Assembly: GCA_946479475.1 (NCBI GenBank)
Contig: CAMLGG010000004.1
Coordinates: 1-54,401, forward strand
Direction of reading: 5' to 3'
DNA from: an uncultured Ideonella sp.
Lineage (GTDB): Bacteria; Pseudomonadota; Gammaproteobacteria; Burkholderiales; Burkholderiaceae
Length of the DNA: 54,401 nucleotides
Numbering within the stretch: position 1 is the first letter of the stretch; every line of letters begins with the position of its first letter. Positions 42,613-50,821 of the stretch are shown here, in pieces. Both the position numbers and the translations under genes were made by a program. The notes under the pieces are model-generated. The model was not told where the DNA came from, did no database searches, and saw nothing but the letters and a program-made list of their open reading frames with translations.

Positions 42613-43256
42613 TGCGACGGCCTCACCATCAGGTCGCGTATCAGCGGGCCGCCGGGCAGGGCGAGGACGAGGCGGACGCCGGAGGGCAGGGCCTCGTTCT
42701 CGCCGCCGATCTGGGGCTGCGAGGCGCCGGAGGCGGGCGGCTGCGGCGCGGGAGGCGCCTCGATGTCGCCGGTGGATTGCGCGTTGCTCCAGCTGTTGCC
42801 GCGGTAGAAGTAGACCTGCTGGCTCTCGACGTTTTCGAGCATGCGCAGCGCGTCTGCCTGGATCGCCGCCCATTGCTGGCTGCGGATCCACCATTCCTGC
42901 AGGTCCTGGATGCGCGTGACCGGCGGCGCGGCCCAGCGGTACCAGCTGCCGTTCTGCAGCGTCCACACGACGACCTGGATGCCGCCCGGCGCACGTCGCG
43001 TGAGGCGCAGGGAAGCGCCGTCGAACTTCAACCCGGGGGCCGCGTTGCTCTGCTGGATCTGGCTCAGGTCCTGCTCCCATTGCGAGAGCACCGTGCCCAG
43101 GCGCAGGGCGGCCTCGCCGCTGCGGGCGGCGCCCTCGCGGGCGCGGACCAGGCCGTCGACCCCCTGCCAGGCCATCGTGGCCAGCACGGCCATGATGACC
43201 AGCGCGACCATCACCTCGACGAGGGTGAAGCCATGCGGGCGGCGCTTCGGGACCAT
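42609..43256 (-). CDS. gspJ: Type II secretion minor pseudopilin GspJ
   Basis: 215 residues with the prepilin cleavage site HG-FTLVEVMVALVIMAVLA (Glu+5 present) at about residue 9, followed by a helix and a beta-sheet domain (WEQDLSQIQQSNAAPGLKFD, SLRLTRRAPGGIQVVVWTLQ). It forms the pseudopilus tip with GspI and GspK. Four bases separate it from gspI. Confidence 0.94.
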   Translation of the reverse strand: MVPKRRPHGFTLVEVMVALVIMAVLATMAWQGVDGLVRAREGAARSGEAALRLGTVLSQWEQDLSQIQQSNAAPGLKFDGASLRLTRRAPGGIQVVVWTLQNGSWYRWAAPPVTRIQDLQEWWIRSQQWAAIQADALRMLENVESQQVYFYRGNSWSNAQSTGDIEAPPAPQPPASGASQPQIGGENEALPSGVRLVLALPGGPLIRDLMVRPSQ

Positions 43257-43260
43257 GGCT

Positions 43261-43623
43261 TCAGTACCTCGGCAGGATGACGGAAAGGTGCGTCAACGGC
43301 TGGCCGCGGCTGTCCTGCACCGAGGTGTCGACCACGCGGAAGTTCGGGTTGAACGAGGCCCGGACCACCATCCGCACCTTGTAGACCTGGCCCATCTCCT
43401 CGCAGTCGAAGCTCGTCTCGCCGACGTCCGGGAAGGTCTTGGCCAGCTTCATGTCGACCAGGCGGTTGTCGGCGCACCACTGGCCGAGGGTCACGTCGGA
43501 CAGGCGCTGGGAGTTGTCCAGCAGCGTGCCGGCGGCGCGGCTGCCGGCGGCCAGCGCGATGGCGACGATGGCCACGGCGACCAGAACCTCGACGAGAGTG
43601 AAGCCGCGGGCCTTGTTCTTCAT
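43261..43623 (-). CDS. gspI: Type II secretion minor pseudopilin GspI
   Basis: 120 residues. Short leader MKNKARG followed by FTLVEVLVAVAIVAIALAAG with Glu+5; the rest is a small pseudopilin domain (QWCADNRLVDMKLAKTFPDV, the usual GspI segment). It nucleates the pseudopilus tip complex. Overlaps gspH by four bases (ATGA). Confidence 0.94.
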   Translation of the reverse strand: MKNKARGFTLVEVLVAVAIVAIALAAGSRAAGTLLDNSQRLSDVTLGQWCADNRLVDMKLAKTFPDVGETSFDCEEMGQVYKVRMVVRASFNPNFRVVDTSVQDSRGQPLTHLSVILPRY

Positions 43624-44081
43624 GGCGCCTGCTCCGGCGCGACGACGACGAAGGGGCCGAGGCCATCGGTGGCCAGCACCAGCTGGCGCTCCTCGATGCG
43701 CAGCACCACGCGCTGCGCGCCGATCACCGGCTCCGGGCCCAGTCGCAGCACCGGCGCGCCGATGATCTCGGCGCGGGTGCGCTCGTCGAGGAAGTTGCTG
43801 GGCAGGCCGGCATCGGGGGCCAGTCCGCTGAACTGGAAGCCGATGCCTGTCTCGCGATTCGGCTGCCAGAGCACTTCGCTGCCCTCGGCCCGCGCGCGAG
43901 CCCGGGCGCCTTCGAACAGCGCGGCCAGGCGGGCGCCTTCTTCCTCGAGGCGGTTGGCGTCCGCGTCGCGCAGGGCCAGTGTCGCCATGCCGACGGCCAC
44001 CGCGATCAGGGCGGTGACGACCATCAGCTCGAGGAGCGTGAAGCCGCGCGGGAACCGCCTGCGCGGCGCGACTCCGGTCAC
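43620..44081 (-). CDS. gspH: Type II secretion minor pseudopilin GspH
   Basis: About 153 residues from a GTG at 44079-44081; the first in-frame ATG (44186) would overlap gspG by 74 bases and add a disordered leader of 35 residues, so the GTG is preferred although no clear Shine-Dalgarno sequence precedes it. The prepilin site RG-FTLLELMVVTALIAVAVG is followed by a GspH/FimT domain (GARARARAEGSEVLWQPNRE). It links the pseudopilus shaft (GspG) to the tip. Confidence 0.88.
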   Translation of the reverse strand: MTGVAPRRRFPRGFTLLELMVVTALIAVAVGMATLALRDADANRLEEEGARLAALFEGARARARAEGSEVLWQPNRETGIGFQFSGLAPDAGLPSNFLDERTRAEIIGAPVLRLGPEPVIGAQRVVLRIEERQLVLATDGLGPFVVVAPEQAP

Positions 44082-44112
44082 GGCAGGATCGGGCCGGCGG
44101 AGTCCGGGCTCT

Positions 44113-44562
44113 TCACTGCCACGAGCCGATGTCGGCGTCGCGCCCCTCGCCGCCGGCCTGGCCGTCGGCTCCGAAGCTGAACACATCGATCTCGCCCTTC
44201 ACGCCGGGGTTGGCGTACTGGTACGGGTGGCCCCAGGGGTCGTTCGGCAGCTTCTCGACATACACGCGCCAGTTCGGCGGGGTCGGGCCGACCGTGGGCT
44301 TGTGGACCAGCGCGTCCAGGCCCTGCTCGGCGGTCGGAAAGCGGTTGTTGTCGAGCTTGTAAAGCTTGAGCGCCTGCATGACGTTGCCGACGTCGGCACG
44401 CGCGGCGGTCACGCGCGCGTCGTCCGCACGGTCGAGCACGCCGGGCACGATGAGTGCGGCCAGCACGCCGATGATCACGACGACCACCATGATTTCGATC
44501 AGCGTGAAGCCGGCCTGCGCACCGCGGCGGGCTAGGGATCCGAGACGGTTCGAGACGGTCAT
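44113..44562 (-). CDS. gspG: Type II secretion major pseudopilin GspG
   Basis: 149 residues. Cleavage at Gly18-Phe19 in AG-FTLIEIMVVVVIIGVLAAL with Glu+5, then the GspG core: ALKLYKLDNNRFPTAEQGLD, PNDPWGHPYQYANPG and DVFSFGADGQAGGEGRDADIG, the calcium-binding loop typical of major pseudopilins. ATG 44562 is preferred over a start 17 codons upstream that would enter the divergent promoter region shared with gspC. First gene of the leftward operon. Confidence 0.95.
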   Translation of the reverse strand: MTVSNRLGSLARRGAQAGFTLIEIMVVVVIIGVLAALIVPGVLDRADDARVTAARADVGNVMQALKLYKLDNNRFPTAEQGLDALVHKPTVGPTPPNWRVYVEKLPNDPWGHPYQYANPGVKGEIDVFSFGADGQAGGEGRDADIGSWQ

Positions 44563-44622
44563 GATGTGAAAGCCCGCTCCAAGGCCCTGTGTGCAATAAG
44601 TGGCATGAATCATAATCGTCGG
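44563..44622. promoter_or_regulatory. Divergent promoter region of gspG and gspC
   Basis: The 60 bases between the two divergent gsp starts hold the only AT-richer patch nearby (CAATAAGTGGCATGAATCATAATCG), where promoter elements for one or both directions are expected. No clear -35/-10 pair can be assigned with confidence, and if gspC starts at the earlier ATG (44605) the region is shorter. Confidence 0.35.
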
Positions 44623-45219
44623 ATGGCATCGAGATTGTTAACCCTGGCCGTCTGGGCGGTGGTGCTCGCCAGCGCCGTGTTCTGGGGCATGAGGATCTTC
44701 GCGTCGCGCACGGCTGTCCCGCCGCAGGCGCAGATGCCCACCCGGACGCTGGCCATGGGTGGCGAGCTGCGCCGGCTGCTCGGCACCTCCGAGAAGCCGA
44801 AGGAGGACAACGAGGTGGCGGACACGAGCGAGCGCTTCAAGCTGCTCGGTGTCGTGGCCCCGCGCGGCGCCGGTCATTCGCCCCAGGGCGTGGCGCTGAT
44901 CGCCGTCGGCGACGAGCCGCCCAAGGCCGTGCACACCGGCAGTGCCATCGATGGCGACACGGTGCTGCTGTCCGTCAACCATCGGTCCGTGCAGCTCGGC
45001 CCCCGGGGCGGCCCGGCGACGACCGAGCTGACCCTGCCCGAGCCGGTGCCCATCCCCGTGCCGGTGCGCCCGGTCGCGAGCCCGGGCGCACGGCCCGTCC
45101 CCATGCTGCCTTCGGGCGTTGCGCAGCCGCAGGGCATCCACCAGCCGGGCGCCGCGGCGCAGCCCATGCCGAGGCCCGCCCAGCCGCAGCAGGAAGACGA
45201 AGAACCCGAGGAAGACTGA
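44623..45219 (+). CDS. gspC: Type II secretion protein GspC (short form without PDZ domain)
   Basis: 198 residues: membrane helix near the N-terminus (LLTLAVWAVVLASAVFWGM, about 5-24), a homology region (FKLLGVVAPRGAGHSPQGVA...VHTGSAIDGDTVLL, about 65-125), and a Pro/Gln-rich tail ending in acidic residues. There is no PDZ or coiled-coil domain, as in several Burkholderiales GspC proteins. GspC links the inner platform to the secretin. ATG 44623 places the helix near the terminus; 44605 is an alternative. Divergent from the rest of the gsp genes; its stop abuts the next, convergent gene. Confidence 0.88.
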   Translation: MASRLLTLAVWAVVLASAVFWGMRIFASRTAVPPQAQMPTRTLAMGGELRRLLGTSEKPKEDNEVADTSERFKLLGVVAPRGAGHSPQGVALIAVGDEPPKAVHTGSAIDGDTVLLSVNHRSVQLGPRGGPATTELTLPEPVPIPVPVRPVASPGARPVPMLPSGVAQPQGIHQPGAAAQPMPRPAQPQQEDEEPEED

Positions 45220-45900
45220 TCAGCAACGGTGCGGGGCCTCGGGCACGAGGTCCCAGCCGTAGGGTCCGTCGCGCAGCTGCAGCTGCCCTTGCGCCGCCTG
45301 GCCGGGGCAGCCCGTGGCAGCTTCGGGCCAGATCCATTCGAGCCGGACGGCGGCCTCGTCGGCACGCCAGCCCTTGAAAGCCCAGCTCAGGCCCGGCGCG
45401 GCGTCGAAACGGAACGCCAGCGACCACCGCGCGCCCGAACGCTGGTACAGCGAAAGGCCGTTCCCGTCGACCACCATGAAGTGCCGCCCGAGCGGGCCGG
45501 GGACGGGCAGGGCCTCGACCTTCAACGGCGGCTGGCCCGCCTCGCCGACGAGCCACCACGCCGCGCGCTGGCCGGGGGCCTCCACCCGGATGGCGTGAAG
45601 CTGCAGGCGCTCCAGCCGCCCTAGATAGCGATGGGTGACCGGCGGCTGGTCGATGAAGCGTGCCGGCGCGCGGGAGCCCGGCTGGACGACCAGCTCCTGG
45701 CCCTCGCGGCTGACGGAGCCACCGCTTTCTCGCAGCGCCTGTGCCTCCAGCCGGGCAAGGCAGGCGGCGTCACCGCCGCATTTCGCGATCGCGTCCAGCC
45801 CGACCGCGTGACCGGCTGACGCCACGGCCGCAGCGAGCCCCGAGGCGACCAGCCGACTTGCTCTGCAGCCCCTTGCGCTGCGCGACACGCGAGCCCTCAT
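45220..45900 (-). CDS. Secreted protein of unknown function
   Basis: 226 residues with an arginine-rich N-terminus and signal peptide (LVASGLAAAVASAGHAVG, cleaved about residue 33). The mature part has four cysteines and a beta-rich look (RYLGRLERLQLHAIRVEAPG, LEWIWPEAATGCPGQAAQ). I do not recognise a family. It is 38 bases downstream of the M14 carboxypeptidase on the same strand, so the two are probably co-transcribed. Its end touches the gspC stop with no gap between these convergent genes. Confidence 0.7.
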   Translation of the reverse strand: MRARVSRSARGCRASRLVASGLAAAVASAGHAVGLDAIAKCGGDAACLARLEAQALRESGGSVSREGQELVVQPGSRAPARFIDQPPVTHRYLGRLERLQLHAIRVEAPGQRAAWWLVGEAGQPPLKVEALPVPGPLGRHFMVVDGNGLSLYQRSGARWSLAFRFDAAPGLSWAFKGWRADEAAVRLEWIWPEAATGCPGQAAQGQLQLRDGPYGWDLVPEAPHRC

Positions 45901-45938
45901 GGGCCCGCATTGTCATGCAGCTGCAGCGTCAGGCCGCT

Positions 45939-47723
45939 TCAGGAAATCTTCAGGAAGACCGCCGTCACCGGCCCCTTGTTGCCGGCCGCGTCGGTACCTC
46001 TCACGAAGACCAGGTGCTTGCCCTTGGTAAGGCTGCCGGTGGCCAGGGTGACGGTGGCCTTCTCCGACTTCGCGTCGAAGGCGCCATCGGCCGCCGTCAG
46101 CGCTATCGGCGTGGCGCCGGGCATCCAGGGCGGCAGGTCGACGTAGGCCTCGGCGCCCGCGATGTTCTGCGTCGGCTCGGTGCCGTTGCGGGTGCTGTAG
46201 TGAGTGTCGTCGATCGTGGCCGTCACGGTCACCGGCGTGCCGGGCGGCACCTTGTTGACGCTGAGCTTGACCTTGGTGACATCCGGCCCGGCCGGCGTGA
46301 GGTAGGGCGTGCGGACGACTTTCGCGGCATACCAGAGGGCGTCCAGGTTGCCCGGCTTGATGTTGCTGTCGTAGTAGGTGCAGCTCTGGAAGAAGTTGGT
46401 GCCCATCTCGAAGGTGAAGGCGGCCACGCCGAGCTCGCCGTAGCTCACGCTGTCCGAGGTGCCGTCGGTCGGGTACAGGCCGATGGACTGCTCGGGCAGG
46501 TGGCCGTTGAAGTAGGCGAACTTGCGGCCCAGGGTCTGCAGCGCGGTGCCGTTGGGTGCCGGGTTGTTGGTGAAGCCCCAGGGCCAGAGCACCAGCTGGC
46601 CGTAGCTGTGCATGTCCAGGTGGATGCCGCTCGTGTCGGCCGGAGCCGGATCGTTCTGGCCGGAGCCGCGGCGATCGGCCCACAGCGAGCGCACGTAGCT
46701 TTCCACCGCCTGGGTTTCGGGCTCGGATGCCGCTGATGGACCGCGGTAGGTCTCGTCGCACTGCCGGCCGCTGGAGCCGCCGCCGTGGGTGATGTTCCAG
46801 CTGTAGCTGAAGTTGCGGTTCAGGTCGGCGCCGCGGTCGTTGCTGTTGGCGCCGCAATAGGCCTGGTTGGTGTTCTTGCGCCACAACAGGCCGCTCTCGG
46901 CCTTCTTGCGGCCGTCGGGGTTGGTGTGCAGCAGCAGGTGGACCTCGTGGTGATCGAGGATCCAGGTCGCGTCGGGGTTCTTGCCGTAGCCGGTCAGCAG
47001 CTGCGTCGCGAAGGCCAGCATCAGCGGCGCGGTGACGTACTCGCGGGCATGGATGGCCGAGTTGACGAACAGCTTGGGCTTGGGCTCGCCGTTGGGGCCG
47101 GTGGTGTTCTTGTTGGTCAGCTTCAGCACGGCCATGTCGTAGCCGCCCAGGCCGTTCTGCTTCTGCCAGCTCTGGCCGACCGGCGTCCAGGTGGCGAGCT
47201 TGGGATAGGTCGTGGTGAAGCCCTGGGCCGCGGCGAAGGTCTCCTCCACCGTCTCGTAGCACGGGTAGTTCGGGATCGACTCGCCCGACTCGGCGGCGCG
47301 CCGGGCCAGCGCCGCACCGGAAGCGCCGAACAGCGTCGGCATGCCGAGCTCGCGCAGCTTCTGCAGCATGGCCCGGTGCTGATCGATGAAGGCCTGGTCC
47401 TTCACGACGCGGAACTTGAAGGACTGCAGCCGCTCCACGTCCTCCGCATCCAGCTGCAGCAGCAGGTAGCCCTCTTGCCAGCGCGCGTCGAGCACGGCGT
47501 CGTGCAGGGTCACCGCCGCCTTGCGGCCGGTGGCCTCATCGGGGAAGTAGGCGCGGTAGAAGTTGTCGGCCAGCATCTCCTGCGCCGCCAGGTCGTCGAG
47601 CTCGGCGGCCTCGGGCGAGCGGGCGGCCGAGGTGTCTTGCGCCAGCGCCAGCGGCGAGCTCGTGGCCAGGCCGATGGTGGCGAACGCGGCCGACAGCGCG
47701 GCGGCAAGGGGGAATCGCTTCAC
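45939..47723 (-). CDS. Secreted M14 zinc carboxypeptidase
   Basis: 594 residues from a GTG at 47721-47723, preferred because AGGAGA lies just upstream; an ATG nine codons earlier is possible. Signal peptide ending ALAQ (about residue 29), a pro-region to about 150, then the M14 domain: zinc ligands in H225-A-R-E228 and H372 (LDMHSYGQL), the substrate-binding RNFSYSW (about 313-319), and the catalytic glutamate E439 in FTFEMGTNFF. A C-terminal Ig-like domain of about 100 residues follows (VTATIDDTHYS...FVRGTDAAGNKGPVTAVFLK). It is exported and cleaves C-terminal residues. Position next to the gsp cluster makes it a likely type II substrate. Confidence 0.92.
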   Translation of the reverse strand: MKRFPLAAALSAAFATIGLATSSPLALAQDTSAARSPEAAELDDLAAQEMLADNFYRAYFPDEATGRKAAVTLHDAVLDARWQEGYLLLQLDAEDVERLQSFKFRVVKDQAFIDQHRAMLQKLRELGMPTLFGASGAALARRAAESGESIPNYPCYETVEETFAAAQGFTTTYPKLATWTPVGQSWQKQNGLGGYDMAVLKLTNKNTTGPNGEPKPKLFVNSAIHAREYVTAPLMLAFATQLLTGYGKNPDATWILDHHEVHLLLHTNPDGRKKAESGLLWRKNTNQAYCGANSNDRGADLNRNFSYSWNITHGGGSSGRQCDETYRGPSAASEPETQAVESYVRSLWADRRGSGQNDPAPADTSGIHLDMHSYGQLVLWPWGFTNNPAPNGTALQTLGRKFAYFNGHLPEQSIGLYPTDGTSDSVSYGELGVAAFTFEMGTNFFQSCTYYDSNIKPGNLDALWYAAKVVRTPYLTPAGPDVTKVKLSVNKVPPGTPVTVTATIDDTHYSTRNGTEPTQNIAGAEAYVDLPPWMPGATPIALTAADGAFDAKSEKATVTLATGSLTKGKHLVFVRGTDAAGNKGPVTAVFLKIS

Positions 47724-47930
47724 GGGGGTCTCCTGTGGCAATCGAATCATCCGGTGCCGGCACGGCACACCGGGCAAGCGGACGATTGTGTGGGTCGCCC
47801 CAGGGGCCCACCAGCGCTCCCCCTCCGGTTCTAGGGGGTGGCGATCGTCAAGATTCGTCAGGCCGCCAGAGGTGATCGAACCTGGACCGCGGCCGGGGGC
47901 AAGCGCGCCATGGCGATAATCGGCCGGACC

Positions 47931-48296
47931 ATGAGGCGCCTTCTTGCATGCCTGCTCGCGCTGTTGCTGCCCCTCCAGCTCGCCTGGGGCGCGGCCGCTG
48001 CGTATTGCCAGCATGAACAGGCGCCCGCCGGACCGGCGCACTTCGGTCATCACCAGCACGTGCACGACGTGCAGAAGGACGACAACCACCGCCACGCCAA
48101 GATGCCCGGCGGCAAGGTGGTGGGTGACCACGATTGCGGCTACTGCAACGTGGCGGCCACGGCGGTCGTGCCGGCCCTCCAGCAAGCGCCGCTCGCCCTG
48201 CAGACGGACGCGGGCCCGTCGCCCGCCGTCGAGCGGCGCCATCACTCGCCGCCACCGCGCGCGCCCGACCGGCCTCAGTGGAGCCGTCTCGTCTAG
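47931..48296 (+). CDS. CzcI-like periplasmic His-rich metal protein
   Basis: About 121 residues from ATG 47931: signal peptide MRRLLACLLALLLPLQLAWG, then a histidine-rich stretch (HFGHHQHVHDVQKDDNHRHA), a DHDCGYCN motif, and a disordered arginine-rich end. Small proteins of this sort precede czcCBA operons (CzcI of Cupriavidus is the model) and are thought to bind metal or tune expression. Earlier in-frame ATGs exist (47838, 47910), but only this one gives a clean signal peptide. The 207 bases upstream, divergent from the carboxypeptidase gene, should hold the promoter; no regulator gene is present. Confidence 0.75.
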   Translation: MRRLLACLLALLLPLQLAWGAAAAYCQHEQAPAGPAHFGHHQHVHDVQKDDNHRHAKMPGGKVVGDHDCGYCNVAATAVVPALQQAPLALQTDAGPSPAVERRHHSPPPRAPDRPQWSRLV

Positions 48297-48297
48297 C

Positions 48298-48339
48298 CGG
48301 CGAGACGCAAGCAGTCCCATCGTCTTCTTCGTCTCGCCG
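48298..48339. promoter_or_regulatory. Perfect 10-bp inverted repeat between czcI and czcC
   Basis: CGGCGAGACG (48298-48307) and CGTCTCGCCG (48330-48339) form a perfect stem around a 22-base loop in the 70-base gap before czcC. It may be a partial terminator or an RNA structure that lowers czcC expression relative to czcI. No T run follows. Confidence 0.45.
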
Positions 48340-48366
48340 AATCCGAGGTTCCCACCATGAGATTCG

Positions 48367-49575
48367 ATGAGAAAACTCCTTTGGCCGCTCGGGCTGGCGG
48401 CCTTCGCACTCAGCCCCTTGCCGCTCGCGGCACAGACCACCCTCGCGCTTGACGGCGCGCTCGACCAGGCCCTTCGCAACAGCGCGGCCGTAGCCGCCGC
48501 GAGCCGCGAGGTGGAGGCCGCCGAAGGCGCGCTCCAGCAGGCCGGCGCCCGGCGCAACCCGACCCTCAACCTGACGGTGGAGGACTTCCGCCGCGACACC
48601 CGCAGCACCACCGCCACCATCGACATCCCGCTCGAACTCGGCGGCCAGCGGACGGCCCGCGTGACCGCCTCGGAGCGTGCACGCGACCGCGCCGAGGCGG
48701 ACCTGGCACGCACCCGCGCCGAGTTCCGCTCGCAGGTGATCGCGGCCTTCTTCTCCGTGCAGCTGGCCCAGGAGCGCGCGCGACTGGCGAACAGCGCGCT
48801 CGAGTTGGCGACGCGCGCCGCCGAGGCGGTGGCCCGGCGCGTCGTCGCCGGCAAGCTCTCGCCGGTCGAGGCCACGCGCGCCGAGGTCGACCGCACCCAG
48901 GTCCAGCTCGAAGCGGCCGAGGCCCAGGGCGCGTTGCAGCGTGCGCGCTTCGCCCTGGCGAGCTTGCTCGGCGATGCCGAGCCGGCGTTCGACGAGGTCT
49001 CCGGCGAGTTCGCCGCCGCCCCCGTGCGCGCGCCCTTGCCCGAGCTCGCAGGGCAGCTGGAGGCCTCGCCCGCCATGAACTCGGCGCGGATCGAGGTCGA
49101 GCGGCAGCGGGCGCTGGCGAGGGTCGAGCGCACGAAGGCCGTGCCGGACGTGACGCTCAGCCTCGGCAGCAAGCGCGACAACGAGCTCGGCCGAACGCAG
49201 GCCGTCGTCGGGCTCTCCATCCCGCTGCCCGTTCTCGACCGCAACCAGGGGGCCGTGCGCGAAGCGAGCCGTCGGGCGGACAAGGCCCTGGACGAGCTGC
49301 AGGACACGCGCCGGCGCCTGCTGGTCGAACTGCAGGATGCGTCGAGCCGCCTCGCCGTCGCCCATGCTGCATTGGAGACGCTGCAGGCGGTGGTGCTGCC
49401 GGCCGCGCAGCAAGCGTACGAAGCGGCCAGCCGCGGCTTCGAGGCCGGCAAGTTCGGCTCGCTCGACGTGCTGGACGCCCAGCGCTCGCTGCTGCAGGCG
49501 CGCTCGCGCCATCTCGACACCCTGGCCGCCGCCCACCGTGCCGCGGCCGACATCGACCGCATCGTCGGTCGCTGA
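48367..49575 (+). CDS. czcC: Outer-membrane channel of the metal efflux system, CzcC
   Basis: 402 residues of the TolC-like outer-membrane efflux family: signal peptide ending AAQ (about residue 22), then two repeated halves of long helices and paired strands (ALDQALRNSAAVAAASREVE; LGRTQAVVGLSIPLPVLDRN; FEAGKFGSLDVLDAQRSLLQ near the end, the usual second-repeat motif). As a trimer it forms the exit duct for CzcA. It is followed after 18 bases by czcB. Confidence 0.92.
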   Translation: MRKLLWPLGLAAFALSPLPLAAQTTLALDGALDQALRNSAAVAAASREVEAAEGALQQAGARRNPTLNLTVEDFRRDTRSTTATIDIPLELGGQRTARVTASERARDRAEADLARTRAEFRSQVIAAFFSVQLAQERARLANSALELATRAAEAVARRVVAGKLSPVEATRAEVDRTQVQLEAAEAQGALQRARFALASLLGDAEPAFDEVSGEFAAAPVRAPLPELAGQLEASPAMNSARIEVERQRALARVERTKAVPDVTLSLGSKRDNELGRTQAVVGLSIPLPVLDRNQGAVREASRRADKALDELQDTRRRLLVELQDASSRLAVAHAALETLQAVVLPAAQQAYEAASRGFEAGKFGSLDVLDAQRSLLQARSRHLDTLAAAHRAAADIDRIVGR

Positions 49576-49593
49576 AGACGAAGGAACACGCAC

Positions 49594-50799
49594 ATGTCCA
49601 TCACGAACAGGCAGGGCATCGCCATCGCCGCGATCCTCGCCATCGGGCTGCTCGGCAGCGCTGCGGTGCTGCTGGCGAAGAAGCCGGACGCGGCCGGCCG
49701 GGAAGCCCATGGCCACGAAGAAGAACACGAGGGCGGCCATGAGGGTGGCCATGAGGATGAGGACGGCGGCGAGGACCTGCTCGCCCTCACGCCCGAGCAG
49801 CAGAAGAGCGCCGGCATCACGGTGCTGCGCGCCGGTCCCGCGAAGCTGCAGTCATCGCACGCCTTCCAGGGTGAGGTGCGCTTCGACGAAGACCGCACGG
49901 CCCACGTCGTGCCGCGCCTGGCGGGTGTCGCCGAAGCCGTGCCTGCGAGCCTGGGCCAGGCGGTCCGCAAGGGCGAGGTGCTCGCCGTCGTCGCCAGCAC
50001 CTCGCTGTCCGACCAGCGCAGCGAGCTGCTGACGGCCGAACGCCGGCGGGAGGCGGCGGCCGTGGTCCACGAGCGGGAGAAGAAGCTGTGGCAGGACCGG
50101 ATCTCGGCCGAGCAGGACTACCTGCAGTCCCAGGCCGCGCTGCGCGAGGCCGACATCGCCGTGGCCAACGCGCGGCAGAAGCTCTCCGCCGTGGGCGCGC
50201 CGGCCTCGTCTTCGGGGCTCAACCGCTTCGAGATACGCGCGCCCTTCGACGGCACTGTCGTCGAGAAGCACCTCGCGCTCGGCGAGGCCGTGAAGGAGGA
50301 CGCGAGCATCTTCACCGTGTCGGACCTGCGCAGGGTGTGGGCCGAGTTCGCGGTCGCTGCGCAGGACCTGGCCGTCGTCCGTGTCGGCCAGAAAGTGAGG
50401 GTCTCGTCGACGGCCTTCCCGCAGACGGCAGAGGGAACCGTCTCCTACGTGGGCGCGCTGCTGGGCGAGCAGACCCGCACGGCGCGCGCCCGCGTGGTCC
50501 TCGCCAATCCGCAGGATGCGTGGCGGCCGGGGCTCTTCGTCACGGTGAGCGTGCGCGGTGCCGAGCAGGACGTGGCCCTGGCCGTCCCCGCCGATGCGGT
50601 GCAGACCATCGGCCGGCAGCCGACCGTCTTCAAGGCCGTGCCGGGCGGCTTCAAGGCGGTGCCCGTGAAGACGGGTCGCTCCGACGGCCGGTCGGTCGAG
50701 ATCCTGGGCGGGCTGGAGCCGGGCGACCCGGTCGCGGCCGCCAACGCCTTCGTCCTGAAGTCGGAGCTCGGCAAGGCCGGCGCCGGGCACGAGCATTGA
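49594..50799 (+). CDS. czcB: Periplasmic adaptor of the metal efflux system, CzcB
   Basis: 401 residues of the membrane fusion protein family. N-terminal anchor helix (about 10-28), then a histidine/glutamate-rich metal-binding stretch (HGHEEEHEGGHEGGHEDEDG, about 42-62), lipoyl halves (RLAGVAEAVPASLGQAVRKG and EIRAPFDGTVVEKHLALGEA), a short alpha-hairpin and beta-barrel domains. It ends with a His-containing GHEH. The acidic/His region suggests capture of Zn, Co or Cd in the periplasm. Between czcC and czcA. Confidence 0.93.
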   Translation: MSITNRQGIAIAAILAIGLLGSAAVLLAKKPDAAGREAHGHEEEHEGGHEGGHEDEDGGEDLLALTPEQQKSAGITVLRAGPAKLQSSHAFQGEVRFDEDRTAHVVPRLAGVAEAVPASLGQAVRKGEVLAVVASTSLSDQRSELLTAERRREAAAVVHEREKKLWQDRISAEQDYLQSQAALREADIAVANARQKLSAVGAPASSSGLNRFEIRAPFDGTVVEKHLALGEAVKEDASIFTVSDLRRVWAEFAVAAQDLAVVRVGQKVRVSSTAFPQTAEGTVSYVGALLGEQTRTARARVVLANPQDAWRPGLFVTVSVRGAEQDVALAVPADAVQTIGRQPTVFKAVPGGFKAVPVKTGRSDGRSVEILGGLEPGDPVAAANAFVLKSELGKAGAGHEH

Positions 50800-50821
50800 G
50801 CGCACCACGGGAGCACCCGAC

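Noticed and set aside
45939..50000. A 1353-codon minus-strand frame through czcB, czcC and the carboxypeptidase
   Set aside because: Only its last 595 codons, from GTG 47723, encode the M14 protein. The rest lies antisense to czcI, czcC and czcB and is Ser/Arg-rich noise.
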